From: Mercurialis annua
Taxonomy: Eukaryota; Streptophyta; Magnoliopsida; Malpighiales; Euphorbiaceae
DNA length: 64,000 nucleotides
Direction: 5' to 3'
NCBI RefSeq assembly: GCF_937616625.2
Contig: NC_065576.1
Location: 21,602,001-21,666,000 of the forward strand
Shown: positions 49,201 to 61,275 of the stretch, piece by piece
How the letters are laid out: the number at the start of each line of letters is the position of its first letter
How positions within the stretch are numbered: position 1 is the first letter of the stretch
Translations under genes and position numbers: made by a program
Notes under the pieces: model-generated
Seen by the model: the letters and a program-made list of their open reading frames with translations, nothing else
Told to the model about the DNA's origin: nothing
Database searches by the model: none

Positions 49201-52200
49201 TAAACGTTGGGCTTAAATCGCTAAAAAGGTGAAACGTTCGTATTTGTTTCGTAACATTTTAAGCTTTTGGATTTGTTTTCGTAACATTTTAAACGTTTGG
49301 CTTGAATAGCTAAAAACGTGGAACGTTAGGATTTGTTTCGTAACGTTTTAAGTTGTTGGCTTAAATCGCTAAAAAGGTGAAATGTTAGGATTTTATTTTT
49401 AACATTTTAAACATTTGGATTTGTTACGTAACGTTTTAAACGTTTAGCTTAAATCGTTAAAAAAGCGAAACGTTAAGATTTGTTTCGTAACGTTTTAAAC
49501 GTTTTGCTCAAATCGCTAAAAAGGTGAAACGTTGGATTTGTTTTGTAACTTTTTAAACGTTTGGATAAGTTTCGTAACTTTTTAAACGTTTGTCTTAAAT
49601 CGATAAAAAGGTGAAACGTTTGGATTTTTTTATTAACATTTAAAATGTTTGGATTTGTTTTTGTAACGTTTTAAACGTTTGGCTTAAATCGCTAAAAAGT
49701 TGAAACGTTAGGATTTGTTTCGTAACGTTTTAAACGTTTGGCTTAAATTACAAAAAAGGGAAAACGTTAGGATTTGTTTTGTGACGTTTTATATATTTGG
49801 ATTTGTTTCGTAACGTTTTAAACGTTTGGCCTAAATCACTAAAAAGGTGAAACGTTAAGATTTGTTTCGTAACGTTTTAAACGTTTGGCTTAAATAACTA
49901 AAAAGGGGAAACGTTAGGATTTGTTTTGTGACGTTATAAAACGTTTGGATTTTTTCTCATAACGTTTTAAACGTTTGGAATAAATCGCTAAAAAGGTGAA
50001 ATGTTAGGATTTGTTTTGTAACGTTTTAAATGTTTGGCTTAAATCATTAGAAGGGGAAACATTTGGATTTGGTTCGTAACTTTTTAAACGTTTGGATTTG
50101 TTCTCGTAACGTTTTAAAAGTTAGGCTTAAACCGCTAAAAAGGAGAAACGTTAGGATTTGTTTCATAACGTTTTAAACGTTTGGCTTAAATCCCTAAAAA
50201 GGTTAAATGTTTGGATTTGTTTCGTAACGTTTTAAATGATTGGATTTTTTTTGTAACGTTTTAAACGTTTGGCTTAAATCGCTAAAAAGGTGAACGTTTG
50301 TATTTGTTTTGTAATGTTTTAAACTTTTGGATTTGTTTTCGTAACATTTTAAATGTTAGGCTTAAATTGCTAAAAAGGATAAACGTTAGGATTTGTTTCG
50401 TGACGTTTTAAACGTTTGGCTTAAATTTCTAAAAAGGTGAAACATTAGGATTTGTTTCGTAATGTTTAAAACGTTTGGATTTGTTTCATATAGTTTTAAA
50501 CGTTTGGCTTAAATCGTTAAAAAGGTGAAACATTAAGATTTTTTTCGTAACTTTTCAAACGTTTGGCTTAAATCGCTAAAAAGGGGAAACATTAGGATTT
50601 GTTTCGTAACGTTTTAAACGTTTAGATTTGTTTCGTAACGTTTTAATCGTTTGGCTTAAATTGCTAAAAAAGAGTAATGTTAGGATTTGTTTCGCAAAGT
50701 TTTACACGTTTGGATTTTCTTCGTAACGTTTTAAACGTTTGGCTTAAATCGCTAAAGAGGGAAAACGTTAAGATTTGTTTCGTAACGTTTTAAACGTTTG
50801 GCTTAAATCGTTAAAAAAAGTAAACGTTTGGATTTGTTTCATAGCGTTTTAAATGTTTGGATAACATTAGTAACATTTTAAACGTTTGGGTTAAATCGCT
50901 AAGAATGTTAAATGTTAGGATTTGTTTCGTAACATTTTAAACGTTTAGATAAATTTTGTAACGTTATAAACATTTTGTTTCGTAACGTTTTAAACTTTTG
51001 GATTTGTATTCCCACCATTTTAAACGTTTGGCTTAAATCGCTAAAAAGGTGGAACGTTTGGATTTGTTTCGTAACGTTTTAAACGTTTGGCTTAAATCGC
51101 TAAAAAAGTGAAACGTTAGGATTTGTTTCGTAGCATTTTAAACCTTTGGATTTGTTTCGTAGCATTTTAAACCTTTGGATTTGTTTCGTAACGTTTTAAA
51201 CGTTTGGCTTAAATCGTTAAAAAGCTTAAACATAAGATTTGTTTCGTAAACGTTTGGCTCAAATCACTAAAATGGTGAAACGGTAGGATTTGTTTTGTAA
51301 TGTCTTAAACGTTTGGATAAGTTTTGTAACGTTTTAAACGTTTGGCTTAAATCACTAAAAAGGTGAAACATTAGGATTTGTTTCGTAACATTTTAAACGT
51401 TTGGATTTGTTTCGTAAAGTTTTAATCGTTTTGTTTAAATTGCTAAAAAGGAGTAAAGTTAGGATTTTTTCGCAACATTTTAAACGTTTGGATTTGTTAG
51501 GTTTAAAATGTTTGGTTTATATCGCTAAAAAGGGAAAACGTTAAGATTTGTTTCGTAACATTTTAAATGTTTGGCTTAAATTACTAAAAAGGGGAAACGT
51601 TAAGTTTTGTTACATAGCGTTTTAAAATTTGGATTAGTTTCATAACGTTTTAAAATTTGGATTAGTTTCGTAAATGTTTGGGATAAATCGCTAAAAAGGT
51701 GAAATGTTAGGATTTGTTTTGTAACGTTTTAAACGTTTGTATAGACTTCGTACCGTTTTAAACATTTTGCTCAAATCGCTAGAAAGGTGAATCGTTTGTA
51801 TTTGTTTCGTAACGTTTTAAACTTTTGGATTTGTTTTCGTAACATTTTAAACGTTTGGCTTAAATCGCTAAAAATGTGGAACGATAGGATTTGTTTCGTA
51901 ACATTTTAAACGTTTGGCTTAAATGGCTAAAAAGGTGAAACGTTAGGATTTTTGTTTCGTAAGGTTTTAAACGTTTGGCTTAAATTGCTAAAAAGGTGAA
52001 ACGTTTGGATTTGTTTTGTAACGTTTTATACATTTGATTTTGTTTTCTAATGTTTTAAACGTTTGGCTTATATCGCTAAAAAGGTGAAACGTTAAGATTT
52101 GTTTTTTAACATTTTAAACGTTTGGCTTAAATCTCTAAAAAGGAAAAACGTTAGGATTTGTTTGTAACGTTTTAAAACGATTGGATTTGTTATCGTAACG

Positions 52201-52400
52201 TCTTAAACGTTTGGGTTAAATTGCTAAAAAGGTGAAATGTTAGGATTTGTTTCGTAATGTTTTAAACGTTTGCCTTAAATCATTAGAAGGGGAAACATTT
52301 TCATTTGTTTCGTAACGTTTTAAACGTTTGGATTTGTTTTCGTAACGTTTTAAACGTTAGGCTTAAATCGCTAAAAAAGAGAAACATTAGAATTTGTTTC
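46278..52400 (+). repeat. Satellite block S5
   Basis: 6.1 kb of A/B modules in the same orientation. Distinctive variants recur, such as TCATTAGAAGGGGAAACATTTGG (near 47035, 48510, 50045 and 52271), GGAGTAATGTTAGG and TTTTCGTAACG. These are rare in S1, so the local higher-order pattern differs. Confidence 0.96.
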
Positions 52401-52518
52401 TATAATAACCCGTATATTTTTGATAATTTCCGACGAGCTGCCGGTTGTGTTTCAACGTTAATTTAAGGTTTTTCGGTTCGGTTGTGGTTGAACCAGAAAG
52501 GTTGAACCACCTTTTTTG

Positions 52519-52648
52519 AATCAGGTCTCAAAAAGAGACCTGATTCCAAAGTGTCTCGTACGAGACCTGTATATTTTTGACCTGGTCTCGTTTGAGACCA
52601 GGCGGTCTCGAACGAGACCTCGGCACTTTGATGAGTCTCGTTCGAGAC
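52519..52648. promoter_or_regulatory. Cluster of GGTCTCG-NN-CGAGACC palindromes
   Basis: AATCAGGTCTC/GAGACCTGATT arms around AAAAA (52519-52545); GTCTCGTACGAGAC (52553-52566, perfect); CCTGGTCTC/GAGACCAGG (52581-52602); GGTCTCGAACGAGACC (52604-52619); GTCTCGTTCGAGAC (52635-52648). Five sites in 130 bp, 60-190 bp upstream of the TATA-like box. Confidence 0.7.
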
Positions 52649-52705
52649 CTGAGATACCGTTTTGAGCCGCGAGATTTCAGCCCCTATCCTAACTGATTTC
52701 TTCCC

Positions 52706-52714
52706 TTTATATAT
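52706..52714 (+). promoter_or_regulatory. TATA-like box
   Basis: TTTATATAT downstream of the palindrome cluster and followed by a leader with CTAACCCTAGC, as in other plant LTRs. Confidence 0.5.
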
Positions 52715-53769
52715 CAATCTTTTAACCTAACTCATTCACTACACATTCATCTAACCCTAGCAGCCTTTAAAATCGACAAACCTCTGAAACTCGTGGTGAA
52801 ATTCATCGTTGAAAAACTTGTGGTGTATATTAAGGTTTATAACGGCAACTCCGTATTTTTGATCGTTCTCTCTCGTTGTTAGATCGAAATCAATTCCGCT
52901 TCGTCCCGGAGATTCTACACTCACGTCTCTACGTGACCCTACCTTGTTTTCGCATAACGGTACGCTATCGATCTCGTTTGAGTCGCCGTCGTTTTACCGT
53001 ATCGTTTGATTATTATAACTAAGATTGTTTGATTTTAGTGATTGCCGAACCCTTTCTCTCTTGGTTATGATTCTGTTGTGATTAATGAATCTGTTGTATT
53101 GATTAGTCAATAATTAAGATCAGGGTTAGATTGTTGTACGTTTCATCGTCACCTTGTTGATAATCTGCCATTGTTTTTACTTGAGTTTTCATATACTAAG
53201 CTACGGTTTCTATTAGATTTTAGTTAGGAGATTAGGTATTGATTGATTATGATTAAGATTGCTATGTTTTCATGATATCTTGATGCACTAGGGTTATAAA
53301 ACATGCACAATAGCTAAAAATGGTGGTTTGATGGATTGTTCATGTTGGGCGGGCAAATTGCTTGTTTAATTTGGAGATGATGGCTAAATGGCCATTATGG
53401 TCATCAAATTAATGTGGCTAAATCAAGTGAATCCTTCAAGATTAGTTTAGCTAATGTTAAACAAATTGATATTAACTTTTGGTTTATTTCGATTTATAAA
53501 ATGGGTAAGTTGAAAATGATACATAATTTATAAATTTAATTTATATAATTACTCGGGTAATTATATATGATTTTTATATCAATTTGGCATAAAAAGATTG
53601 GCTAAATTACAATTTAGCCCTTGAACATATTTTTAACTTATTAAGTTTTTGGTTATAACTTTATATTTTATTTTGAAATATAATATCTAAATTTAATTTC
53701 GATTATCTATTTGGCATGAAATTGGCTAAATTACAATTTAGCCCTTGAATATTTTTATAACTTATTTAA

Positions 53770-54219
53770 GGCTTAAGGTCTGAAAAACTACCGACCTTTC
53801 ATTTTTTTTTCAATTGCACCCTCACCTTGTAATTTCTTCAATAACACCCTATTTCGTATTTTTGACTTTCAATAGCACCCCGACCTTGTAAAACAATCAA
53901 TTTTACCCTATTTTGTATTTTTGACTTTCAATAGCACCCTAAATCATCAAATTAAACTCATTTTTCAAAGACTTATTTGAATTTTTTAAAATTAAAGGAC
54001 TTGTTTAAAAGTGTCCAAGTAGAAAAAAGTATGATTTCACCTTTAAATTTAATTTTTTTGAAAATTTTCATCCTTATAATAATCAAATCATCTAACTTTT
54101 TTAATTTAGAGTGCTATTGAAAGCCAAAAATACAAAATAGGGTGCTATTGAAAAAATTACAAGGTGAGGGTGCTATTGAAAAAAAATTGAAAGGTCGGTA
54201 GTTTTTCAGACCTTAAGCC
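53770..54219. mobile_element. Mutator-type MITE, 450 bp, 9-bp TSD
   Basis: Long terminal inverted repeats of at least 110 bp: the left end starts GGCTTAAGGTCTGAAAAAC and the right end is its reverse complement (ending GTCAGACCTTAAGCC-like, here TTTTTCAGACCTTAAGCC). Arms carry repeated CAATAGCACCCT motifs. Flanked by identical CTTATTTAA (53761-53769 and 54220-54228). A 9-bp target duplication with long TIRs and no coding capacity fits a non-autonomous Mutator-like element. A related transposase elsewhere must have moved it. Confidence 0.88.
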
Positions 54220-54305
54220 CTTATTTAATTAAGTTTGTGGTTAGTAACTTTATATTTTGTTTAAATTATAAATAAAAGTAATTAATTTGATTTTAAATAT
54301 CAAAT

Positions 54306-54413
54306 TGGCTAAAGTACAGTTTAGTCCCTAAGTGGCTAAAGTACAGTTTAGTCCCTAAGTGGCTAAAGTACAGCCTAGTCCCTAATTGGCTAAAGTACAG
54401 TTTAGTCCCTAAA
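54306..54413 (+). repeat. 27-bp tandem repeat, four copies
   Basis: Units start at 54306, 54333, 54360 and 54387, each TGGCTAAAGTACAG then TTTAGTCCCTAA(G). The third unit has CC for TT. Single related sequences (TTGGCTAAATTACAATTTAGCCC) occur at 53598 and 53720, so the array grew from a motif already in this LTR. Confidence 0.9.
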
Positions 54414-55145
54414 CTTTTAGAAACTTAAAATGATTAAGTTTTTGATTGTAACTCGGGTTACTTGAAGTTAAAGATATTGGGTTCCGTTTTAAATATTGAT
54501 TTATTATTTTATCAAAATTGATTTTATAATTATAAACTATGGTTTATAATTGTGTATGATTATACTTATTTTATCAAAGTGATTTTGGGAATTATAAACT
54601 CTGGTTTATATTTTGATAAAATATTTTGGGTCGGGTTAGACTTGGGTCACCCGACATGTGAGGTAGCTTGGTAGTTTTTGGTAACTCGGCTAACCCAATA
54701 TTTGAGGAAATTGATTTAAGTTATTATTTATTTATTTATTATTTAAGTAATACTTTTCGGAACGGATTTTAAAGCGGAAACCCAATAGACTTGGCTTATT
54801 TATTTATTTGAGTATTGTGTTACTCGTTGTGGTTTATTTTTTTTGACTCGGATCATTACGTGATTAATTGTTCATTCTATTCTCGCTATGTTTATGCTTG
54901 ACTCGGTATTGTGCTAGTCCTATGTGGTGTCTAATATTCTTAGAGTTAGGGGTTGAATGGATTTTAACTTATATATTGTTTTAGACCCGTCGACTGCTCG
55001 TGTTTCGGAGTCTACGCAGGGTTAGCTGTTTGCCAAGATTCACGTGGATAAGCAAGCAGTGAGTTTGTAGTGCTATTTACCGCTAAGTACCGCAATTTAT
55101 TTTAGTATTATAAATGTTTTCGAATTGTTTTAAGCGATTATTATG

Positions 55146-56520
55146 GTTGGTTTACCTCGATTTATAGTTTGACCTTTGAGTAAGACCTTCCATCAGACCT
55201 TGTTTCCTTTGTTCGGTTTAGGATTGCGCGGAGTTTTGCTGTTTCTGTTTCGTGGATCGAAACCATTGGGGTTTGATATCGAGGAATACGAGGGGAGTAT
55301 TCCCTCGGATTGGCTAATGATATCTAATTTTCCTAGATCGGATATTGAAAACTATGAACCGAGAAGACAGATCGATGTACTAATGCACTGGTGTTTCCAT
55401 CAAGTTTGATGATGCGATGCGGGAGCTAGCGGTAAATTTGGTAGGAACGTTTTGTGTCATTATTTATTTGGGAATAAGTTTCAATTAGGGTTTAGGGTAG
55501 TTTGATATTTATGCAGAAGAGTTGGAACGGAATTCTAGGTTGAATTGTTTATAGCATCGTATGTTGCTAGGTTACAAGTAAGGAATTTTGAGAAATATTT
55601 TGAGGATATCGAGTGCACGTCTCACAGAGTGTAACGTCTAGCAAATTTTCTACTGAGAAAAGGATTTCAAAGATTGATTTGCTGAAATATTTGAAATATT
55701 TTCAACACGCAATTGTGCCCAGACATATCATGAACATGCATTTTTAATATCACGAATATGTTTGCATTGAACACAGAGTATGTTCACTAAATATAAGATA
55801 AAAAAGTGATACATGCATAATAGTACATGCATCACGTGCATAGAAATTATTAGGGTTGAATGCAACTCTTTGGGGATGGGAGATGTCATCACCCTGGCGC
55901 ACAATTATGTAAAATAGATTTTATCGATAAAGTGTTTTGAGAAAGATGTTTTGGAACAAACTCGCGAGTCCCTTTGGGGTGAATGTATTTATAAAGTTGT
56001 GGAATTTCAAATGATTTTGAAACTGTTACCGAAAGGTAGCTAGACAAATACTCTGTGATGATGATGATGTTTATTGGGTGTTTATGTTGTGAGATTTCGG
56101 TCTGTAGAATTAGAATCTTGTGGTTATGAGTAAGAATGATTTTGAGGTTGCGCTCGAGATATAGTTGTGGTATGTGCGGTATAGTGTATTTTAGAATAGA
56201 AAGCTTCATGTTAATTAAGGATTTATGGATTAAGAATGTTGGTTATGCTCCATGTGTGTATATACACTATATTTTTGTTTTAAACGAAACTTTATCTTTC
56301 CAAATTTGAAATTGTCCAAAGTATTTTGGTGAATTGATATAAGGAATGTTTATAACCAAGGAATTTATATTGCTGATTTTACTTTTCTGAGGAAAGGGAG
56401 AAATTTTGTCAAAATTGATTTAAAAAGGGATAATAAATGTTGGGCTTGATTTGTAAACAAAGGTTGTAAATTAATTTTTCGATTTTGAACCGGACTTTTA
56501 ATTATCGTTTGAATTCTAAA
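55146..56520 (+). mobile_element. Internal remnant of the rearranged element
   Basis: Holds the two blocks conserved with the LARD-like internal region (near 55615 and 55860). A 77-codon frame (55176-55409) is not recognised and has no support. Borders with the flanking LTR parts are approximate. Confidence 0.6.
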
Positions 56521-57817
56521 TTATTAATTCGATTATTACTTAAAGTGTTTTGATATTTTTTCTCGGAAAACGATAATATTATTTTAACCTATATTCGTAT
56601 AATTACTTGAGTAATTCTTAAATTATTTTAAATCTAGAATTAATATTAATCTTATTATAATTTAAATGATTTTAAATTAAATTATTTATTATGACTATTA
56701 TAAATGGAAATTTGATATTAGCTTGGTAGTTTTTAGAAACTCGGCTAATCCACTATTTAAGGAATTTATTTAAGTTATCATTTAAATATTATTTTAATGA
56801 TATTTTCGAATAGGATTTTAAGTGTGAACTCAATAGTCTTGAATTATTTTACGGCATTATATTTTATTTGAGAATTGTGTTCTCTGTGTGATTTTATCTG
56901 TCTTATTATTTATGCTACTCCTACGTGGTGTCTAGTAAATCTTAGAGTTAAGGGTTGTTTGGATATTAACTTATATATTGTTTTAAACCCTTCGACTGCT
57001 CATGTTTGGAGTCTACCCAGGGTTAGCTGTTTGCCGAAGTTTCACGTGGATAAGCAAGCAGTGAGTTTGTAGTGCTATTTACCGCTTCATTAAGTACCGC
57101 ATCGTATTTTAATATTATAAATGCTTTTGAACTGTTTTTACGGATTATGGATCTGGATTGAAACGAGCTGCTCGATAGGCTTGTATCGAGACTGTGTGCA
57201 TCGGTAAGTACTCTGGGATCGGCAGACTAATGTCTTGCTTACGCTGGTATATGACGAGGATATGTTCCCGTCCACTCTGGGTTTATCAGTATGCTATGTC
57301 ATACTTACGCTGGGATCATTTCCATACTGTTTTTCATAATCATATTATATTAGTATAAAATGTATTGATTTAAGGGTTTTAAACTTAATAAATGTAAATA
57401 GTATTGCGAACTCATCTCAGTATATCTGACCCCGTTGTTTTCCCAAATTTTCCAGGTTTATGATTTGAAAGCTTGTCCACTCCGATTCTTTTGATTCTTT
57501 GGAGGTTTTTATGTTATTTAAACTAGTTACTGTTTTCGAACTCTTAGACCGCAGTAGAACTAGTTATTATATGTTACATTTGATATTACATTTTGGGATT
57601 ATCGATTTGTTCGATTGCTTATTATTGGCATGTTTACTCTGGATTACATTATTGTTATATATAAGGCATGTTGTTTAGCATTTCAGATATTTAAGCTATT
57701 TATATTAGAACTGTAATATAAATTGCTAGACCTAGGTTGGAGTCTCGGTTGCCCCCGAGCAGTTTTTTGCAGGTTTAAATGTTTAATTTTTTTTCCGCAA
57801 GGTTTGCTACGGGTTTT
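56521..57817 (+). mobile_element. Partial 3' LTR of the rearranged element
   Basis: From about 56580 it follows the LTR at 34304 (middle to near 3' end): GACTGCTCGTG-like, GTGGATAAGCAAGCAGTGAG, CGAGACTGTGTGCA and CGAGCAG blocks in order. The LTR's 5' portion with the promoter and its last ~65 bp are missing. Confidence 0.75.
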
Positions 57818-60800
57818 AAACGTTTAGCTTAAATCACTAAAAAGGTGAAATGTTAGGATTTGTTTCGTACCGTTTTGAACGTTTGGATTATTTTCGAATC
57901 GTTTTAAACGTTTGGCTTAAATCTCTAAAAAGGTGAATCGTTTGAATTTGTTTTCGTATAGTTTTAAACGTTTGGCTTAAATTGCTAAAAAGGTCAAACG
58001 TTAGGATTTGTTTCATAACGTTTTAAACGTTTAGCTTAAATCGCTAAAAAGGTGATACATTAAGATTTTTTTGGCTACGTTTTAAATGTTTGGATTTGTT
58101 TCGTAACAATTTAATTGTTTAGCTCAAATCGCTAAAAAGGTTAAACGTTTGGATTTGTTTCGTATGGTCTTATATGTTTGGATTTGTTTTCGTAACTTTT
58201 TAAACGTTTGGCTTAAATCGCTATAAAGGTAAAACATTAAGATTTGTTTCGTAATGTTTTTAACGTTTGGATTTGTTTCATAACGTTTTAAACGTTTGGA
58301 TTTGTTTCGTAACATTTCAAACGTTTGGATTTGTTTCGTAACATTTCAAACGTTTGGATTTGTTTCGTAACGTTTTAAACGTTTTGCTTAAATCCCTAAA
58401 AAGGTGAAACATTAGGATTTGTTTCGTACCATTTTAAACGTTTGGATTTGTTTCGTAACATTTCAAACATTTGGATTTGTTTCGTAACGTTTTAAACGTT
58501 TGGCTAAAATCGCTAAAAAGGTGAATCGTTTGAATTTGTTTTCGTATCGTTTTAAACGTTTGGCTTAAATCACTAAAAAGGTCAAACGTTATGATTTATT
58601 TCGTAACGTTTTAAACATTTAGCTTAAATCGCTAAAAAGGTGAAACGTTAGGATTTTTTTGGTTACGTTGTAAATGTTTGGATTTTTTTCGTAACGTTTT
58701 AATTGTTTGGCATAAATCGCTAAAAAGGTTAACCGTTTGGATTTGTTTCGTAACGTTTCTAATGTTTGGATTTGTTTCGTAAGGTTTTAAATGTTTTGAT
58801 TTTTTTCGTAACGTTTTATACGTTTGGATTTGTTTCGTAACGTCATAAACGTTTGACTTTAATCGCTAAAAAGGTGAAACGTTAAGATTTGTTTCGTAAC
58901 GTTTTAAACGTTTGGCTTAAATAGCTAAAAAGGTGAAATGTTAGGATTTGTTTCATAACGTTTTAAACGTTTGGATAAGTTTTGTAACGTTTTAAACGTT
59001 TGGCTTAAAACGCTAAAAAGGTGAAACGTTTGGATTTGTTTGTAAGGTTTTAAATGTTTGAATTTATTTTGTAACGTTGTAAACGTCTGGATTTGTTTCT
59101 TAATGTTTTAAACGTTTGGATTTGTATTGTAACGTTTTAAAAGTTCGGATTAGTTTCGTAACGTTTTAAACGTTTGGATTTGTTTCCTAACGTTTTAAAC
59201 GTTTGGATTTGTTTTGTATCGTTTTAAATGTTTTGCTTAAATCGCTAAAAAGGTGAAACATTAGAATTTGTTTCGTACCATTTAAAACTTGTTTCTTAAC
59301 AGTTTTATACTTTTGGATTATTTTTCGTAACGTTTTAAACGTTTCGCTTAAATCGCTAAGAAGGGGAAATGTTATGATTTGTTTCGTAACGTTTTAAATG
59401 TTTGGATTAGTTTTGTAACGTATAAAATGTTTGCTTTAAATCGTTAAAAAGGTGAAACGTTTGGATTTGTTTCATAACGTTTTAAACGTTTGGATTTGTT
59501 TTCGTAACGTTTTAAACGTTTGGCTTAAATCGCTAAAAAGGTTAAATGTTAGGATTTGTTTCGTGACGTTTTAAACGTTCGGATTTGTTTCGTAACGTTT
59601 TAAACGTTTGGATTTGTTTTGTAACGTTTTAAACGTTTATCTTAAATCACTAAAAAGGTGAAACGTTATGATTTGTTTCGTAACGTCTTAAACGTTTGGA
59701 TTTGTTTCGTAACGTTTCATACATTTTGCTTAAATCGCTAAAAAGGGGAAACGTTAAGATTTATTTTGTTACGTTTTAAACGTTTGGCTTAAATAGCTAA
59801 AAAGGTGAAACATTAGGATTTGTTTTGTAACGTTTAAAACGTTTGGATAAGTGTTTTAACGTTTTAAACGTTTGGCTTAAATCGCTAAAAAGGTGAAACG
59901 TTTTGATTTATTTCGTAACATTTTAAACGTTTGGATTTGCTTCGTAATGTTTTAAACGTTTGGATTTGTTTTGTACCATTTTAAATGTTTGGATTAGTTT
60001 CGTAACATTTTAAACGTTTGGCTTAAATTGCTAAAAAGGTGAATCGTTTGAATTTGTTTTCGTAACATTTTAAATGTTTGGCTTACATCACTAAAAAGGT
60101 CAAACGTTAAGATTTGTTTCGTAACGTTTTAAACGTTTAGCTTAAATCGCTAAAAACGTTAAACGTTAGGATTTGTTTGGTGACGTTTTAAATGTTTAGA
60201 TATGTTTCGTAACGTTTTAATTGTTTGGCATAAATCGCTAAAAAGGTTTAATGTTTGGATTTGTTTCGTAACGTTTTAAATGTTTGGATTTGTTTCGTAA
60301 TGTTTTAAACATTTTAATTTGTTTCGTAACGTTGTAAACGTTTGGCTTAAATCGCTAAAAAGGTGAAATGTTAAGATTTGTTTCTTAACGTTTTTAACGT
60401 TTGGCTTAAATAGTTAAAAAGTTGAGACGTTAGAATTTGTTTCGTAAAGTTTTAAACGTTTAAATAAATTTTGTAACGTTTTAAACGTTTGGCATAAATC
60501 GCTAAAAAGGTGAAACGTTTGGATTTGTTTCGTATTCTTTTGAAACGTTTGGATTTGTTTCGTATTCTTTTGAAACGTTTGGATTTGTTTCGGAACGTTT
60601 TAAAAGTTTGAATTTTCTTCGTAACTCTTTAAACGTTTGGATTTGTTTCGTAACGTTCTAAACGTTTGGATTTGTTTCGTAACGTTTTAAACGTTTTGCT
60701 TAAATCACTAAAAAGGGGAAACATTAGGATTTGTTTCGTACCATTTTAAACGTTTGGATTAGTTTTGTAACGTCTGAAAAGTTTGTCTTAAATTGCTAAA

Positions 60801-61275
60801 TAGGTGAATCCTTGAATTTTTTTTTGTAATGTTTTTAACGTTCGGCTTAAATCACTAAAAAAGTCAAACGTTAGGATTTGTTTCGTAATGTTTTAAATGT
60901 TTAGCTTAAATCGCTAAAAAGGTGAAACGACAGGATTTGTTTGGTTACGTTTAAATGTTTGGATTTGTTTCGTAACGCTTTAATTGTTTGGCATAAATCG
61001 CTAAAAAGGTTAAACGTTTGGATTTCTTTCGTAACGTTTTAAATGTTTGGATTTGTTTCGTAATGTTTTTAAACTTTGGATTTGTTTCGTAACTTTTTCA
61101 TTGTTTGGCTTAAATAGCTAAAAAGGTGAAACGTTAGGATTTGTTTCGTAACGTTTTAAACGTTTGGATAAGTTTTGTAACGTTTTAAATATTTGGCTTA
61201 AATCGCTAAAAAGGTGAAACGTTTGGATTTGTTTCGTAACGTTTTAAACGTTTGGATTTGTTTTTGTAACATTTT
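57818..61275 (+). repeat. Satellite block S6
   Basis: 3.5 kb of A/B modules in the same orientation, richer in consecutive A modules (for example 58260-58380 and 60520-60680) than S1. The left junction shares GTTTT with the truncated LTR. Confidence 0.96.

Larger units (their letters stand above)
52401..55145 (+). mobile_element. 5' LTR-like part of the rearranged element
   Basis: Begins at the satellite border, contains a palindrome cluster, a TATA-like box, the ACGGTACGCTATCG...AGTCGCCGTCG block (analogous to ACGGTACGTTATC...GCCGCCG in the younger LTR), the MITE and 27-bp repeats. LTR similarity stops near 55140 at TTTTAAGCGATTAT; the last ~700 bp of the LTR and the PBS are deleted. Confidence 0.7.
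52401..57817 (+). mobile_element. Rearranged relative of the LARD-like element
   Basis: An LTR-like segment, an internal remnant and a second partial LTR, without PBS or PPT. Large parts align with the element at 34304 (for example 54440-55140 with 36155-36830, 55615-55920 with 39829-40140, 56720-57817 with 36370-37520). The outer left end reads TATAATAACCCG, a decayed TGTAATAACCCG. The right end stops about 65 bp short of the LTR end, in GGGTTTT, and runs straight into satellite. It is older than the element at 34304, with many differences plus a MITE insertion. Confidence 0.78.

Noticed and set aside
2289..61275. CENP-B box in the satellite core (TTTCGTAACG...)
   Set aside because: The TTCG start fits but the required A and the CGGG at the far end are absent in every unit examined.
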